From Roseateles oligotrophus (GTDB lineage: Bacteria > Pseudomonadota > Gammaproteobacteria > Burkholderiales > Burkholderiaceae_C): 64,000 bases of DNA. The notes beneath the pieces are model-generated. The model saw only the letters and a list, made by a program, of their open reading frames with translations. It did no database searches and was not told the DNA's origin. Of this stretch, positions 16,745 through 25,817 are shown in pieces (within the stretch, counting starts at the first letter, position 1; each line of letters starts with the position of its first letter). The position numbers were made by a program, and so were the translations under genes. The stretch covers positions 1-64,000 of the forward strand of contig NZ_JACHLP010000002.1 of the NCBI RefSeq assembly GCF_014204525.1, read 5' to 3'.

Positions 16745-18865
16745 ATGCCTACCCTGCCCGCCTCCACCCCCATGCCCAGCTTGCCTGGCCTGCTCAAGAC
16801 CTCGCTGGCGGCCTGCCTGCTGCTGCTGGCCGCCCTGGCCACGGCCCAGGCGCCAAGCGGCCAAACGCCTTTGCAGGCCCTGCCCTACACCCCCAGCCTG
16901 GACCCGGCGGCGATGGACAAGCAGGCCGAGCCCTGCGAGGACTTCTATCAATACGCCTGCGGTGGCTGGATCGCCAACAACCCGATCCCGGCCGATCAGT
17001 CGCGCTGGTCGGTTTACGCCAAGATGGCCGATGACAATCAGCGCTATCTGTGGGGAATTCTCGACAGATTGGCGCAGCCGGCCGGCGCCGAGGTGCGCAG
17101 CGCCAAGCAGGGCAAGCTGGGCGACTACTTCGCCGCCTGCATGGACGAGGCCGCCGTCAACCGCCTGGGCCTGCAGCCCTTGCAGGCGCAGCTGGCCCAG
17201 ATTCAGGCCTTGCAGAGCAAGCAGGCCTTGCCCGCCCTGCTGGCGGCCCTGCATCTGAGCAATAACAACCCGCGCTTCTTTTTCAATCTGGGCGCGGGCC
17301 AGGACTTTGCCGACTCGACCCAGGTGATCGCCTTTGCCCTGGCCGGCGGCCTCAGCCTGCCGGACCGTGACTACTACAGCAAGCAGGATGCCAAGTCGCA
17401 GCGCCTGCGCCAGCAGTTCCTCGCCCATGTGGCCGCCATGTTTGAGCGCCTGGGTGAGCCCGCGGCGGCGGCGCGCAGCGCGGCCCGCAGCGTGCTGGCG
17501 ACCGAGACCGCCCTGGCCCGCGCCACGCTGAGCCGGGTGGACAAGCGCGACCCCTACAAGAGCTTCCACAAAATGGACGGCCGCGCCCTGCAGGCGCTGA
17601 CGCCGGGCTTTGACTGGGCCGCCTATCAAGCAGGGCTGGGTCAGGCCCAGGGCTTCGCGGTCTACAACGTCAGCGAGCCGCGCTTCTTCAAGGCCATGGA
17701 TGCGCGCATCCGGGCCATGAGCCTGGCCGAGATCAAGAGCTATCTGCGCTGGGCCTTGCTGAGCAGCCAGGCCCCGCATCTCTCGGCCGAACTGGTGCAG
17801 CAGAACTTCGAATTCTTCGGCCACACGCTGACCGGCGCGCCCCAGCTCAAGCCGCGCTGGAAGCGCTGCGTGGAGCTGGTCGACGCCCAGCTGGGCGAGG
17901 CTCTGGGTCAGGAGTTTGTGGCGCATAACTTCTCACCCGAGCTGAAGGAAAAAACCCAGGAGATGACGCGCGAGATCGAGCTGGCGATGGCGCAAAGCAT
18001 CCAGGGCCTGGCGTGGATGAGCGAGGCCACCAAGACCCGCGCCCTGGCCAAGCTGCATGCCATCGTCAACAAGGTGGGCTACCCCGAGCGCTGGCGCGAC
18101 TACAGTGCCCTGGCCGTCGCGCGGGGCGACTTCCTCGGCAATGTGCAGCAGGGCAATGCCTTCGAGCTGCGCCGCCAGCTGGCCAAGATCGGCAAGCCGC
18201 TGGACCGTGGCGAGTGGGGCATGACGCCATCCACCGTCAACGCCTATTACGACGCGCAGATGAACGACATCAACTTCCCCGCCGCCGTGCTGCAGCCGCC
18301 GCTGTTCGACCCCAAGCTGGACGATGCGCCCAACTACGGCAATACCGGCAGCACCATAGGCCATGAGCTGACCCATGGCTTCGACGATGAAGGCCGGCAG
18401 TTCGATGCCCAGGGCAATCTGAAGGACTGGTGGACGCCCAAGGATGGCAAGGCCTTTGAGCAGCGCGCCGCCTGCATCGTCAAGCAGTACGCCGGCTACA
18501 CCATCGTGGACGAGATCAAGATCAATAGCCGCCTGACCCTGGGCGAGGACATCGCCGATCTGGGCGGCTTGATCCTGGCCATGAGTGCCTGGAAGGCGCA
18601 TATGGCCAGCACCGGCAAGCCCATGCAGGGCCAGATCGATGGCCTGACGCCGGAGCAGCGCTTCTTCGTCGGCTATGCGCAATGGGCTTGCAGCCACGAC
18701 AGGCCCGAGGCCTTGCGCGTCAAGGCCGTCACCGATCCGCATTCACCCGGCCGCTACCGCGTCAACGGCCTGATGGTCAATGTGCCGGAGTTCGAGCAGG
18801 CCTTTGCCTGCAAGCCTGGCCAGCAGATGGTCAAGCCCGCGGCCCAGCGCTGCAAGATATGGTGA
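16745..18865 (+). CDS. M13-family zinc metallopeptidase (neprilysin/PepO-like)
   Basis: A 706-residue secreted endopeptidase. A signal peptide (LLKTSLAACLLLLAALATAQA) precedes the M13 N-terminal region (CEDFYQYACGGWIANNPIP). The zinc site is HELTH at residue 540 (bases 18362-18376) within GHELTHGFDDEG; the third ligand is in GEDIADLGG, and NAYYD is the substrate-binding motif. The C-terminus ends CKIW, matching the family CxxW ending. Length is typical of bacterial PepO (about 680-710). ATG 16745 is chosen for the signal peptide; 16775 is also possible. It is divergent from the HD-GYP gene and is followed by a periplasmic binding protein gene. Confidence 0.92.
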   Translation: MPTLPASTPMPSLPGLLKTSLAACLLLLAALATAQAPSGQTPLQALPYTPSLDPAAMDKQAEPCEDFYQYACGGWIANNPIPADQSRWSVYAKMADDNQRYLWGILDRLAQPAGAEVRSAKQGKLGDYFAACMDEAAVNRLGLQPLQAQLAQIQALQSKQALPALLAALHLSNNNPRFFFNLGAGQDFADSTQVIAFALAGGLSLPDRDYYSKQDAKSQRLRQQFLAHVAAMFERLGEPAAAARSAARSVLATETALARATLSRVDKRDPYKSFHKMDGRALQALTPGFDWAAYQAGLGQAQGFAVYNVSEPRFFKAMDARIRAMSLAEIKSYLRWALLSSQAPHLSAELVQQNFEFFGHTLTGAPQLKPRWKRCVELVDAQLGEALGQEFVAHNFSPELKEKTQEMTREIELAMAQSIQGLAWMSEATKTRALAKLHAIVNKVGYPERWRDYSALAVARGDFLGNVQQGNAFELRRQLAKIGKPLDRGEWGMTPSTVNAYYDAQMNDINFPAAVLQPPLFDPKLDDAPNYGNTGSTIGHELTHGFDDEGRQFDAQGNLKDWWTPKDGKAFEQRAACIVKQYAGYTIVDEIKINSRLTLGEDIADLGGLILAMSAWKAHMASTGKPMQGQIDGLTPEQRFFVGYAQWACSHDRPEALRVKAVTDPHSPGRYRVNGLMVNVPEFEQAFACKPGQQMVKPAAQRCKIW

Positions 18866-18873
18866 GACGCGGC

Positions 18874-19992
18874 ATGCCCATCCTCGGCACGCGACGCCGG
18901 CTCTTGCTGGCGGGCGGCTTGGCCGGCTGCGGCCTGGGCAGCCGGGCGGCCGAGCGGCCGCAGGCGGAGATTCATATCGGCAGCTCGGCCGCGCTCAGCG
19001 GCCCGGCCGCGGCCCTGGGCCAGCGCTTTCATGCCGGCGCCCAGGCCTGCTTCAAGCAGCTCAATCAAAAGGGCGGGATTGCGGGGGCGCGGCTGGTCAG
19101 CCATCTGCTGGACGATGCCTACGAGCCGGCGCGTTCCGAGCAGAACACTCGCAAGCTGGTCGAAGACCCGCGCGTGCTGGCCTTGTTTGGCTATGTGGGC
19201 ACGCCCACCAGCCATGCCGCCCTGCCTTTTGTGCGGCGCTGGAAGATCCCGTTTGTGGGCCCCTTCACCGGTGCCGATGTGCTGTGGGAGCCCAACCCCC
19301 TGGTCTTCAATGTGCGGGCCAGCTACCGGGCCGAGGCCTTGCTGCTGGCGGCCGATATGCAGGCCCAGGGCATCAAGCGGGTCGGCGTGCTCTACCAGGC
19401 CGATCTCTTCGGCCGCGCCGGCATGGAGGCCTTGCGTGACGCCGGCCAGCCCTTGGGCCTGCAAATCGGTCCGACGGCCCAGGTGCAGCGCAATAGCGAT
19501 CAGGTGCAAAGCAGTCTGGCCAGCTTGCTGGCCCAGCCGAGACCTGAGGCCATCTTCATGGTCAGCACCTATGCCAGCAGCGCGGCCTTCATCAAGCAGG
19601 CACGGCAGCTTGGTTATCAGGGGCGCTTTTACAGCCTGTCTTTCGTGGGGCTGGAGCCGCTGCGCGAGGCCCTGGGCCGGGACCTCAGCAAGCTGACCGT
19701 GGCCCAGGTCGTGCCCGATCCGGCGGACCGCACGATTCCGGTTGTGGCGGCCTATCAAAAAGCGATGCGGGAGCTGGGCGGCAAGCAGCTTGGTGCCATC
19801 AGCCTGGAGGGTTATCTGGCCGCCCGCGTGCTCTGTGAGGGCTTGCGCAATTGCCGGCCGCCCTGGACGCGCGCGAGCCTGGCCGAGGGCCTGGCCACCC
19901 TGGGTCATCTGGACCTGGGTGGCTTCCATGTGGACTATGGTCCGCAGCGCCATGCGGGCTCCAGCTATATCGGCCTGCGCTCCGAACCTTAG
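18874..19992 (+). CDS. Type-1 periplasmic ligand-binding protein (LivJ/branched-chain amino-acid type)
   Basis: A 372-residue substrate-binding protein of the peripla_BP_6 family (IHIGSSAALSGPAAALGQRFHAGAQACFKQLN..., FGYVGTPTSHAALP, VRASYRAEA). The N-terminus has an arginine-rich signal (GTRRRLLLAGGLAGCG) that could be Tat- or lipoprotein-type. The ATG at 18874 has GGTGAG upstream; an ATG at 18859 overlapping the M13 stop is an alternative. No permease or ATPase genes adjoin it, so it is an orphan binding protein. Such orphans often serve as sensory partners; ligand unknown. Confidence 0.82.
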   Translation: MPILGTRRRLLLAGGLAGCGLGSRAAERPQAEIHIGSSAALSGPAAALGQRFHAGAQACFKQLNQKGGIAGARLVSHLLDDAYEPARSEQNTRKLVEDPRVLALFGYVGTPTSHAALPFVRRWKIPFVGPFTGADVLWEPNPLVFNVRASYRAEALLLAADMQAQGIKRVGVLYQADLFGRAGMEALRDAGQPLGLQIGPTAQVQRNSDQVQSSLASLLAQPRPEAIFMVSTYASSAAFIKQARQLGYQGRFYSLSFVGLEPLREALGRDLSKLTVAQVVPDPADRTIPVVAAYQKAMRELGGKQLGAISLEGYLAARVLCEGLRNCRPPWTRASLAEGLATLGHLDLGGFHVDYGPQRHAGSSYIGLRSEP

Positions 19993-20372
19993 GTGGGCGG
20001 GCTGGCCGTCTGATTCGCCTCCTCCTCGGGCGGTGGGCCCAGGTCGAGGAAAGGCGTGTCCCGGTCGGCCGGTGGATAGGCATCGGCCACAAAGCCCGGG
20101 CCTTTCATGACCATCACGATCAGGCAGCCCATGGCCAGCGTCAGTGTCAAGGCCCAGTGCATGGCGACCAGGCCGTAGGCGATGTACTCGCCCAGCAGCA
20201 GACTGTGCGCATCGCTCGCGCCCGGCTCGGCCAGCCAGCGGCGCAGGCCGACGAAGAGCAGGGGCAGCAAGCTGCCCCAGAAAAAAACGGCCGGCAGGCG
20301 GCGCCAGATCTGGCGTTCCATGCCGGCCGCTGTCTTGGGGCCGTAGCCCGGCAGCCGCTTGAAGGGATTCAT
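19989..20372 (-). CDS. Small inner-membrane protein of unknown function
   Basis: A 127-residue protein with two clear transmembrane helices (about 28-45 and 68-90), a basic N-terminus and an acidic proline-rich C-terminal tail. I do not recognise a named family. It lies downstream of the HiPIP gene on the same strand, with the 140-bp palindrome between. Its stop overlaps that of the convergent binding-protein gene by four bases. A role with the HiPIP in electron transport is possible only by proximity. Confidence 0.65.
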   Translation of the reverse strand: MNPFKRLPGYGPKTAAGMERQIWRRLPAVFFWGSLLPLLFVGLRRWLAEPGASDAHSLLLGEYIAYGLVAMHWALTLTLAMGCLIVMVMKGPGFVADAYPPADRDTPFLDLGPPPEEEANQTASPPT

Positions 20373-20406
20373 GGCCGACCGCCGCTTTGTCTGGACGATG
20401 GGCTCA

Positions 20407-20546
20407 GAGCTTGAGAACTTTTGTAGCGAGCGGTCGTCAGGCTAGGCGGACGGAGCACAGGAACCGGAACGTACTTTGAGTACGTGAGGATTCCGAGCAC
20501 CGCCCAACGACGCCTGGCGGTCGCGCAGTAAAAAGTTTTCAAGCTC
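20407..20546. repeat. 140-bp imperfect palindrome immediately after the HiPIP stop codon
   Basis: The left arm begins GAGCTTGAGAACTTTT and the right arm ends AAAAGTTTTCAAGCTC. The arms pair with few mismatches inward through GGTCGTCAGGC / GCCTGGCGGTC, AGGATTCCGAGC / GGAGCACAGGAACC and an apical hairpin CGTAC-TTTGA-GTACG. It starts at the base after the HiPIP stop codon. The size and dyad suggest a REP/MITE-like intergenic repeat; a long RNA hairpin acting as a transcript stabiliser or terminator is equally possible. Confidence 0.75.
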
Positions 20547-20867
20547 TCAGGCCTTCTTGGCCCAGGCGCTGCACCAGCCCTTGCCGGCCACCTGCTTGCC
20601 GGCAAACAGGGGGCAGCCGCCGGCGGCGTCGGTGGCCTTGCCCTGGAACAGGGCGCAGTTATTGCAGGTCTGGGTATTGGCGTGCTTGGGGTATTTCTTG
20701 CCATCGGCCTTGGCCGTGTCGCTCACATAGCCCAGGGCCTGGGCTTGCGGGTCCTTGTCATCGAGCTTGGCCTGGGCGCGGGCAGCGCTGCTGAGGGTGG
20801 CCAAGGTGGCGCCGGTGGCGGCCACGCCGAGCAAGAAAACACGGCGTGAGGACTTGTTGCTGCTCAT
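20547..20867 (-). CDS. hip: High-potential iron-sulfur protein (HiPIP)
   Basis: A 106-residue periplasmic electron carrier. The signal peptide SSRRVFLLGVAATGATLA is Tat-type (RRVFL), as expected for a cofactor-loaded export. The mature part has CNNC, GGCP and GWCSAW, a CX2C-X13-C-X13-C pattern that binds the [4Fe-4S] cluster, and the family aromatic residues. The ATG at 20867 follows AGGAG (20875-20879 region on the minus strand). HiPIPs pass electrons between the bc1 complex and reaction centres or terminal oxidases. The 140-bp palindrome begins at its stop codon. Confidence 0.93.
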   Translation of the reverse strand: MSSNKSSRRVFLLGVAATGATLATLSSAARAQAKLDDKDPQAQALGYVSDTAKADGKKYPKHANTQTCNNCALFQGKATDAAGGCPLFAGKQVAGKGWCSAWAKKA

Positions 20868-21133
20868 CTGAAGAACTCCTGTTGCTTGCCTGACCGATGG
20901 GGGAAGGGAGCACTGTGATGAGGGCCGGCGGGCTCGGCACAGTGCTGGGTAGAACAAACAGGTGTTTCGATTCTGTTCCTGAGCGGGCAAATGTAGGGAG
21001 ATCGTTTTGCAAATGTCTTGCGCTAGCTCAGGCCCGGCCCGTATCCCCCGGCGCTTTGCGGCCAAAAAACATCAGACAGCCGGTGGGCAGGCGCTTACTT
21101 CCTGGCCCGACATCCGGTGCGGGGGCGGCCAGC

Positions 21134-22558
21134 ATGGACAATCGCGCCATGTCTCTGCCCTCCATGCGCTTGCGAACCAAGGTCATTCTGCTGGCCGTCC
21201 TGCCCTTGGTCGGCTCCCTGGCCCTGCTGGCCGTGGCGGTGCGCCAGCAGGAGCGCCATCTGGTCGAGCGCGAGCATGCCTTGGTGCAGCGGGCCTATAT
21301 GGATGCCCGCCGGGCCGAGCTGCAAAACTATGTGGCCCTGGCCGTCAGCACCGTCCAGCCGCTGTACGAGCGCGGCGCCTCCGACGCCGCCGAGCGCGCC
21401 CAGGCGCTCAAGCTGCTGGCCTCGCTGGACTATGGGCCCGACGGTTATTTTTTCGTCTACGACCTGGACGGCACGGTCCTGATGCATTCCCGCCAGCCCG
21501 AACTCCTGGGCCGCAATCTCTGGGAACAACGCGACGCCAAGGGCCGGCCGACCATCCAGCAGCTGATTGCGCAAGCCCGTCAGGGCGGCGGCTTTGTGGA
21601 CTATGAATGGCGCAAGCCCTCCAGCGGCCAGCCCGCGCCCAAGCTGGGTTATGTGATCGCGCTGGAGCGCTGGCATTGGATGGTGGGCACCGGCCTCTAC
21701 CTCGACGGCATCCAGGCCACCATGGCCCAGCTGGACCGCGAGGCCAGCGCCAATATCGCCACCACCATGTTGTGGATCGCCGGCATCGCCGTGTTCGGCG
21801 TCGGCCTGATCAGCGCCACCGGCCTGCTGCTGAACTTCAGCGAGCAGCGCGTGGCCGAGACCAAGCTGCGCCTGCTGGCGCGCCAGGTCGTGCAGTCGCA
21901 GGAGGACGAGCGTGCCCATCTGGCCCGCGAGCTGCACGACGGGGTCAGCCAGACCCTGGTCTCCACCAAGCTGCTGATGGAGGCGGCGGCCGAGTCGGCC
22001 AGCAAGGCCGCGCCCGAGCCCATGGCCGGCACCCTGGCCAAGGCCCTGGGCCGGCTCAATGCCAGCCTGGGCGAGGTGCGGCGCATCTCGCATCGCTTGC
22101 GCCCGGCCCTGCTGGACAATCTGGGCCTGCCGGCCGCCTTGCAGCATCTGGGCCATGAATTCGACGAGGCCGGCGGCGCCCAGGTGGGCGTGCGCATCGA
22201 GGGGCCGGAGGCCTTGCTGCGCGAACTGCCCGAGGTGGTCAAGACCGTGCTGTTCCGCGTCGCCCAGGAGAGCCTGACCAATATGGCCAAACATTCCCGC
22301 GCCGCCCAGGTGGACCTGGCCCTGTGTTTCGACGAGGAAAAAAACGAGCTGCGCATGAGCGTCACCGACAACGGCTGCGGCTTCGACACCCAGGCCGTGT
22401 ATCAAAACCCTTCGCTAGGCATAGGCCTGCGCAATATGCGCGAGCGCCTGGACGCCATCGGCGGGCGGCTGCACATCTGCTCCGCGCCCGGCCACGGCAC
22501 GCAGGCCCAGGCCATCGTGCCCCTGGCCGCGCTGAAGAAGCTGGGGGCCAGCGCATGA
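21134..22558 (+). CDS. Membrane sensor kinase with single Cache domain (NarL type)
   Basis: A 474-residue histidine kinase. Helix 1 (about 20-38) and helix 2 (about 210-232) flank a periplasmic sCache_2-like domain with DGYFFVYDLDGTVLMHS and WMVGTGLYLDGI. The cytoplasmic part is HisKA_3 (ARELHDGVSQTLVSTK, His near 265) and a HATPase with VTDNGCGFD and IGLRNMRERL. Two ATGs (21134, 21149) are in frame. Its stop overlaps the ATG of the response-regulator gene by four bases (ATGA), so the two are translationally coupled. Cache sensors of this type bind small carboxylates or amines; ligand not known here. Confidence 0.88.
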   Translation: MDNRAMSLPSMRLRTKVILLAVLPLVGSLALLAVAVRQQERHLVEREHALVQRAYMDARRAELQNYVALAVSTVQPLYERGASDAAERAQALKLLASLDYGPDGYFFVYDLDGTVLMHSRQPELLGRNLWEQRDAKGRPTIQQLIAQARQGGGFVDYEWRKPSSGQPAPKLGYVIALERWHWMVGTGLYLDGIQATMAQLDREASANIATTMLWIAGIAVFGVGLISATGLLLNFSEQRVAETKLRLLARQVVQSQEDERAHLARELHDGVSQTLVSTKLLMEAAAESASKAAPEPMAGTLAKALGRLNASLGEVRRISHRLRPALLDNLGLPAALQHLGHEFDEAGGAQVGVRIEGPEALLRELPEVVKTVLFRVAQESLTNMAKHSRAAQVDLALCFDEEKNELRMSVTDNGCGFDTQAVYQNPSLGIGLRNMRERLDAIGGRLHICSAPGHGTQAQAIVPLAALKKLGASA

Positions 22559-23193
22559 GCGCGCTCCGCATCCGCATCCTGCTGGTGGACGACCACCCCA
22601 TGGTGCGCGAGGGCCTGCGCTCGCGCCTGGGCAGCGTGGCGCATCTCGAGGTGGTGGGCGAGGCGGGCGAGCCCCAGCAGGCCCTGGCCTGCCTGAGCGC
22701 CTGCGCACCCAGCGTGGTGCTGATGGACGTGGGCCTGAAGGCCGTGGGCGCGATACAGAACGGCATCGAGCTGACCCAGGCCATGCTGGCGCGCGAGCCC
22801 GGCCTGCGCGTGCTGATGTTCAGCATGTACGACAACCCCGAGTATGTGCAGCGCGCCCTGCAGGCCGGCGCGCGCGGCTATGTGCTGAAGGATGCGCCGG
22901 CCAGCGAGATCGTGGCGGCCATAGCCGCCGTGGCGGCCGGCGGCACCTTCCTGAGCGAGGCCCTGTCCCGCCGCCTGTTCCGCAACCAGCAGCCGCGGCC
23001 CATGTTGTCGCCGCGCGAGAGCGAGATCCTCTCCGCCCTGGCGCGCGGCGAATCGAGCAAGCAGATCGCCAAGGCCCTGGATTTGAGCGTGCGCACCGTC
23101 GAGACCCACCGTCAGAGCATCAAACGCAAGCTGGGCCTGGAGGGTCAGGCCGAGCTGATCAAGTACGCGGTGGAACACGCGCGCACCTTCTAA
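22555..23193 (+). CDS. NarL/LuxR-family response regulator
   Basis: A 212-residue regulator. The receiver has DDH at 12-14, phosphoacceptor Asp58 (VVLMDVGL) and the K of VLKDAPAS. The C-terminal LuxR HTH reads LSPRESEILSALARGESSKQIAKALDLSVRTVETHRQSIKRKL. The start codon overlaps the kinase stop (ATGA), making it the cognate partner of the Cache-domain kinase. Targets are unknown. Confidence 0.92.
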   Translation: MSALRIRILLVDDHPMVREGLRSRLGSVAHLEVVGEAGEPQQALACLSACAPSVVLMDVGLKAVGAIQNGIELTQAMLAREPGLRVLMFSMYDNPEYVQRALQAGARGYVLKDAPASEIVAAIAAVAAGGTFLSEALSRRLFRNQQPRPMLSPRESEILSALARGESSKQIAKALDLSVRTVETHRQSIKRKLGLEGQAELIKYAVEHARTF

Positions 23194-23194
23194 C

Positions 23195-23626
23195 TCATCC
23201 CTTGGTCGGCAGCCGCCACATCCAGAAGGCCACGGCCGCACAGATCGCGGGCGGCAGCAGGCCCCAGGCGCCCGGCAAGATCCAGGCCGACCAGGCGCTG
23301 CCCAGGGCCATCATGGCCCAGGCCAGCTGCTTGGCGCGCAGCGGCAGGGCGTGCTCGCGCCGCCAGGCCAGGATGGGCGGCCCCAGGCGCGGATGGTTGA
23401 GCAGCCAATGCTCGAAGCGCGTGCTGCCGCGCGCAAAGCAAAAGGCCGCCAGCAGCACAAAAGGCGTGGTGGGCAGCAGGGGCAGGACGATGCCCAGCAC
23501 CCCCAGGGCCAGGCTGGTGCAGCCGGCCAGCACCCAGAGCGTGCGTTGCCACAGCGGGCGGGCGGACAGTTCGTCAGTCGGGGGCAATGGCGGTCTCCTT
23601 GCGTGGGCAGGGCTATTGTGGGCCAT
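23195..23626 (-). CDS. DUF454 (YbaN-like) inner-membrane protein
   Basis: A 143-residue protein with [28 protein letters not shown], the DUF454/YbaN signature, and three to four transmembrane segments. The family is widespread and of unknown function. ATG 23626 follows GGAG. It is convergent with the NarL-type regulator gene, one base apart, and lies downstream of the second two-component pair on the minus strand. Confidence 0.82.
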   Translation of the reverse strand: MAHNSPAHARRPPLPPTDELSARPLWQRTLWVLAGCTSLALGVLGIVLPLLPTTPFVLLAAFCFARGSTRFEHWLLNHPRLGPPILAWRREHALPLRAKQLAWAMMALGSAWSAWILPGAWGLLPPAICAAVAFWMWRLPTKG

Positions 23627-23638
23627 GCCGGGCTCCGC

Positions 23639-24283
23639 TCAGGGATTGGGTAAGAGCCCCCAGCGCAAGGCCACCAGGGTCAGCTCCGACTGGTTGCTGG
23701 CCGCCAGCTTCTGCTTGATGTGATAGAGGTGGGTGCCCACGGTGCTGGGCGAGAGAATCATGGCCTCGGCGATCTGGGCCACGCTGGCGCCGCGCGCCAG
23801 CTGTAGAAAGACCGAGAACTCGCGCTCGCTGAGGGCCTCGGCGGGGCTGCGGCTCTCGCCCTCGAATTCGGCCAGGGCCAGGGCCTGGGCGATGGCGGGG
23901 TCCAGATAACGCCGACCCTGGGCGGTGTGCTGGACGGCGGCGATCAAGGCCTCGGGGGCGCTGCGCTTGCTGAGATAGCCCAGGGCGCCGGCGCGCAGGG
24001 CGCGGCGCGCGTGCACATGGTCCTCGTGGGCCGACAGGGCCAGGATGCGGGCGCGCTTGTCGTGGCTGAGCAGCCACTGGATGGCGTCGATGCCGCCCAT
24101 GCCGGGCATGGACAGGTCCATCAGCACGACATCGGCTTGCACCCGGCCATAGGCCTCGCAGGCGGCGCGGCCGTGCTCGGCCTCGAACACGACCTCCATG
24201 CCCGCATTGCTCAGCAGGCAGCGAAAGCCGGTGCGCACCAGGGCGTGGTCGTCGCACAAAAGACAGCGTATGGGTAGGCTCAT
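23639..24283 (-). CDS. NarL/LuxR-family response regulator, probable pqq-linked
   Basis: A 214-residue regulator. The receiver carries DDH at 11-13, Asp56 (VVLMDLSMPGMGG) and a degenerate LSKRSAPEA region with the conserved K. The HTH (LSEREFSVFLQLARGASVAQIAEAMILSPSTVGTHLYHIKQKL) is LuxR type. The ATG overlaps the kinase stop (TGATG). The pair is divergent from pqqA; in other proteobacteria NarL-type pairs beside pqq or quinoprotein-dehydrogenase genes control alcohol oxidation (ExaDE, PedRS types), so control of the pqq operon is inferred. Confidence 0.9.
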   Translation of the reverse strand: MSLPIRCLLCDDHALVRTGFRCLLSNAGMEVVFEAEHGRAACEAYGRVQADVVLMDLSMPGMGGIDAIQWLLSHDKRARILALSAHEDHVHARRALRAGALGYLSKRSAPEALIAAVQHTAQGRRYLDPAIAQALALAEFEGESRSPAEALSEREFSVFLQLARGASVAQIAEAMILSPSTVGTHLYHIKQKLAASNQSELTLVALRWGLLPNP

Positions 24284-25635
24284 CAGGCGGCGACTCCCGG
24301 CAGGTGCACGCGCAGCTCGGCGCCCTGCGGCTCGGCGGGCTGCAAGCGCCAATGCCCGCCCAGGGCGGCCACGCGCTCGCTCAGCCAGCGCAGGCCCAGA
24401 TGGCCGGGCAGGGCTTCACTCAGGCTCTGGTCCAGGCCTTGGCCGTTGTCCCGCACCCGCAGCAGCAGGGCGCCGGCCTGGGCCTGCAGGCTCAGCTGGA
24501 TGTGGCTGGCGCCGCCGTGGCGCAGGGCGTTGGTGATGCCTTCCTGGGCCGCGCGGTAGAGCGCCAGCGCGGCCTCGTGGCCGGGCGCCAGGCCGTCCAG
24601 GTCCAGGCTCAGTTCCAGCTGCAGCTGGGGGTGGTTTTGTCGGTAGCGCTGCAGCAGGTCCTGCAAGGCCTCCTGCAGGCCGAACTGGTCCAGCACCAGG
24701 GGCGTCAGGCGGGGGATGATGCGGTGCATGGCCTCGTAGAGCCGGCCCGCCTCGGCGGCGATCAGCTCGGCGGAGGCGGCGGCCTCGGGCTGCTGGGCGC
24801 GCGTGCTCTGCGCGATGGCCACAGCCAGGGAGCGCATGCCGGTGACGGACTGGCCGAACTCGTCGTGCAGCTCGCGGGCGATCAGGCGGCGTTCGCGCTC
24901 GATGTGCTGGTCCATCCAGCGCGAGAGTTCGCGCCGGTCCGACAGCTCGCGCTCGGCACTGCTGGCCCGGCCCTCGGCCGCGATCTGCTGGGCCAGGGCC
25001 TGGGCCATGCGGTTGAAAGCCAGGCCCAGGCGCTGGGCCTCGGCGCCGGCCAGGGTGGGCAGGGTGGCCTGGAGATGGCCTTGGCGCAGCTGGTCCATCG
25101 CGTCCACCACCTGGGCCAGCGGCCGCAGCGCGCGCTGTATCAGCGCAAAAGCCAGGCCATTGGCCAGCAGCAGCAGGGCCAGGGCCCACAGGCTCAGGGG
25201 CAGCAGATAGTCCCAGGCGTCCAGCACGGCGCGGGAGGAGTCGGCGCTCAGCACCAGGCGGCCCTGGCCGAAGGCGATGGCCTGCTCCGAGGCCGCCGGG
25301 GCGATCAGCCGGCTGAACCAAGCCGGTGCCTCGCGGCCGGCCTTGTAGGCCGAGCGTGGCGACTGGTAGAGCGGCTGGCCCTGCTCGTCGAACAGGCGGA
25401 TCTCGGTGGAGCGCACCCGACCCAGGCCTTGCAGGTAGTACAGCATGGCGGGCAGGCCCTGGCGCGAGTAGAGCCGGGCCGTCTGGTGCAGCAATTGGCC
25501 GGCCACGCGGTGGGCGGCCTGCACCTCCTCGTGCACCGAGTCGCGCAGGCCGCGCAGCTCCAGCCCCAGCACCGAGAGCGCAAAGCACAGGGTGAGCAGG
25601 GCGACGATGGTGTTGAGCTTGAGGCGTAGCGACAT
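24283..25635 (-). CDS. Membrane sensor histidine kinase (HAMP, HisKA_3), probable pqq-linked
   Basis: A 450-residue kinase. Helix 1 (about 10-28) and helix 2 (about 148-170) flank a periplasmic domain of about 115 residues with no named fold. A HAMP-like segment (RALRPLAQVVDAMDQL) leads to HisKA_3 with ARELHDEFGQSVTGM and a HATPase with VRDNGQGLD and GLRWLSERV. ATG 25635 (MSLRLKLNTIVALL) is the most natural start; in-frame ATGs farther upstream lack a better ribosome site. The stop/start overlap TGATG couples it to the regulator gene. Confidence 0.87.
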   Translation of the reverse strand: MSLRLKLNTIVALLTLCFALSVLGLELRGLRDSVHEEVQAAHRVAGQLLHQTARLYSRQGLPAMLYYLQGLGRVRSTEIRLFDEQGQPLYQSPRSAYKAGREAPAWFSRLIAPAASEQAIAFGQGRLVLSADSSRAVLDAWDYLLPLSLWALALLLLANGLAFALIQRALRPLAQVVDAMDQLRQGHLQATLPTLAGAEAQRLGLAFNRMAQALAQQIAAEGRASSAERELSDRRELSRWMDQHIERERRLIARELHDEFGQSVTGMRSLAVAIAQSTRAQQPEAAASAELIAAEAGRLYEAMHRIIPRLTPLVLDQFGLQEALQDLLQRYRQNHPQLQLELSLDLDGLAPGHEAALALYRAAQEGITNALRHGGASHIQLSLQAQAGALLLRVRDNGQGLDQSLSEALPGHLGLRWLSERVAALGGHWRLQPAEPQGAELRVHLPGVAA

Positions 25636-25767
25636 GGTGTTGCCGCAAGCATAGGCCGGCTCGGGCCGGCCACCATTCATGAAAATCATGAGGCTTGCTT
25701 CATGAGCGCGGGCCTGGGCCTCAGGGTTTGGATGGGGGAGGATGGCTGCGAGGTCGATACCCGCCTC

Positions 25768-25792
25768 CGGCTGTGCCAATCTGGCACAGCCG
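25768..25792. promoter_or_regulatory. Perfect 11-bp dyad upstream of pqqA
   Basis: CGGCTGTGCCA (25768-25778), a three-base spacer ATC, and TGGCACAGCCG (25782-25792) form a perfect inverted repeat 25 bases before the pqqA start codon. It lies in the divergent space shared with the NarL-type kinase-regulator pair. It could be the regulator's binding site or an attenuator hairpin in the pqqA leader; there is no T-run after it, which argues against a simple terminator. Confidence 0.6.
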
Positions 25793-25817
25793 CCACCTGA
25801 CGATGGAGATCACAACC

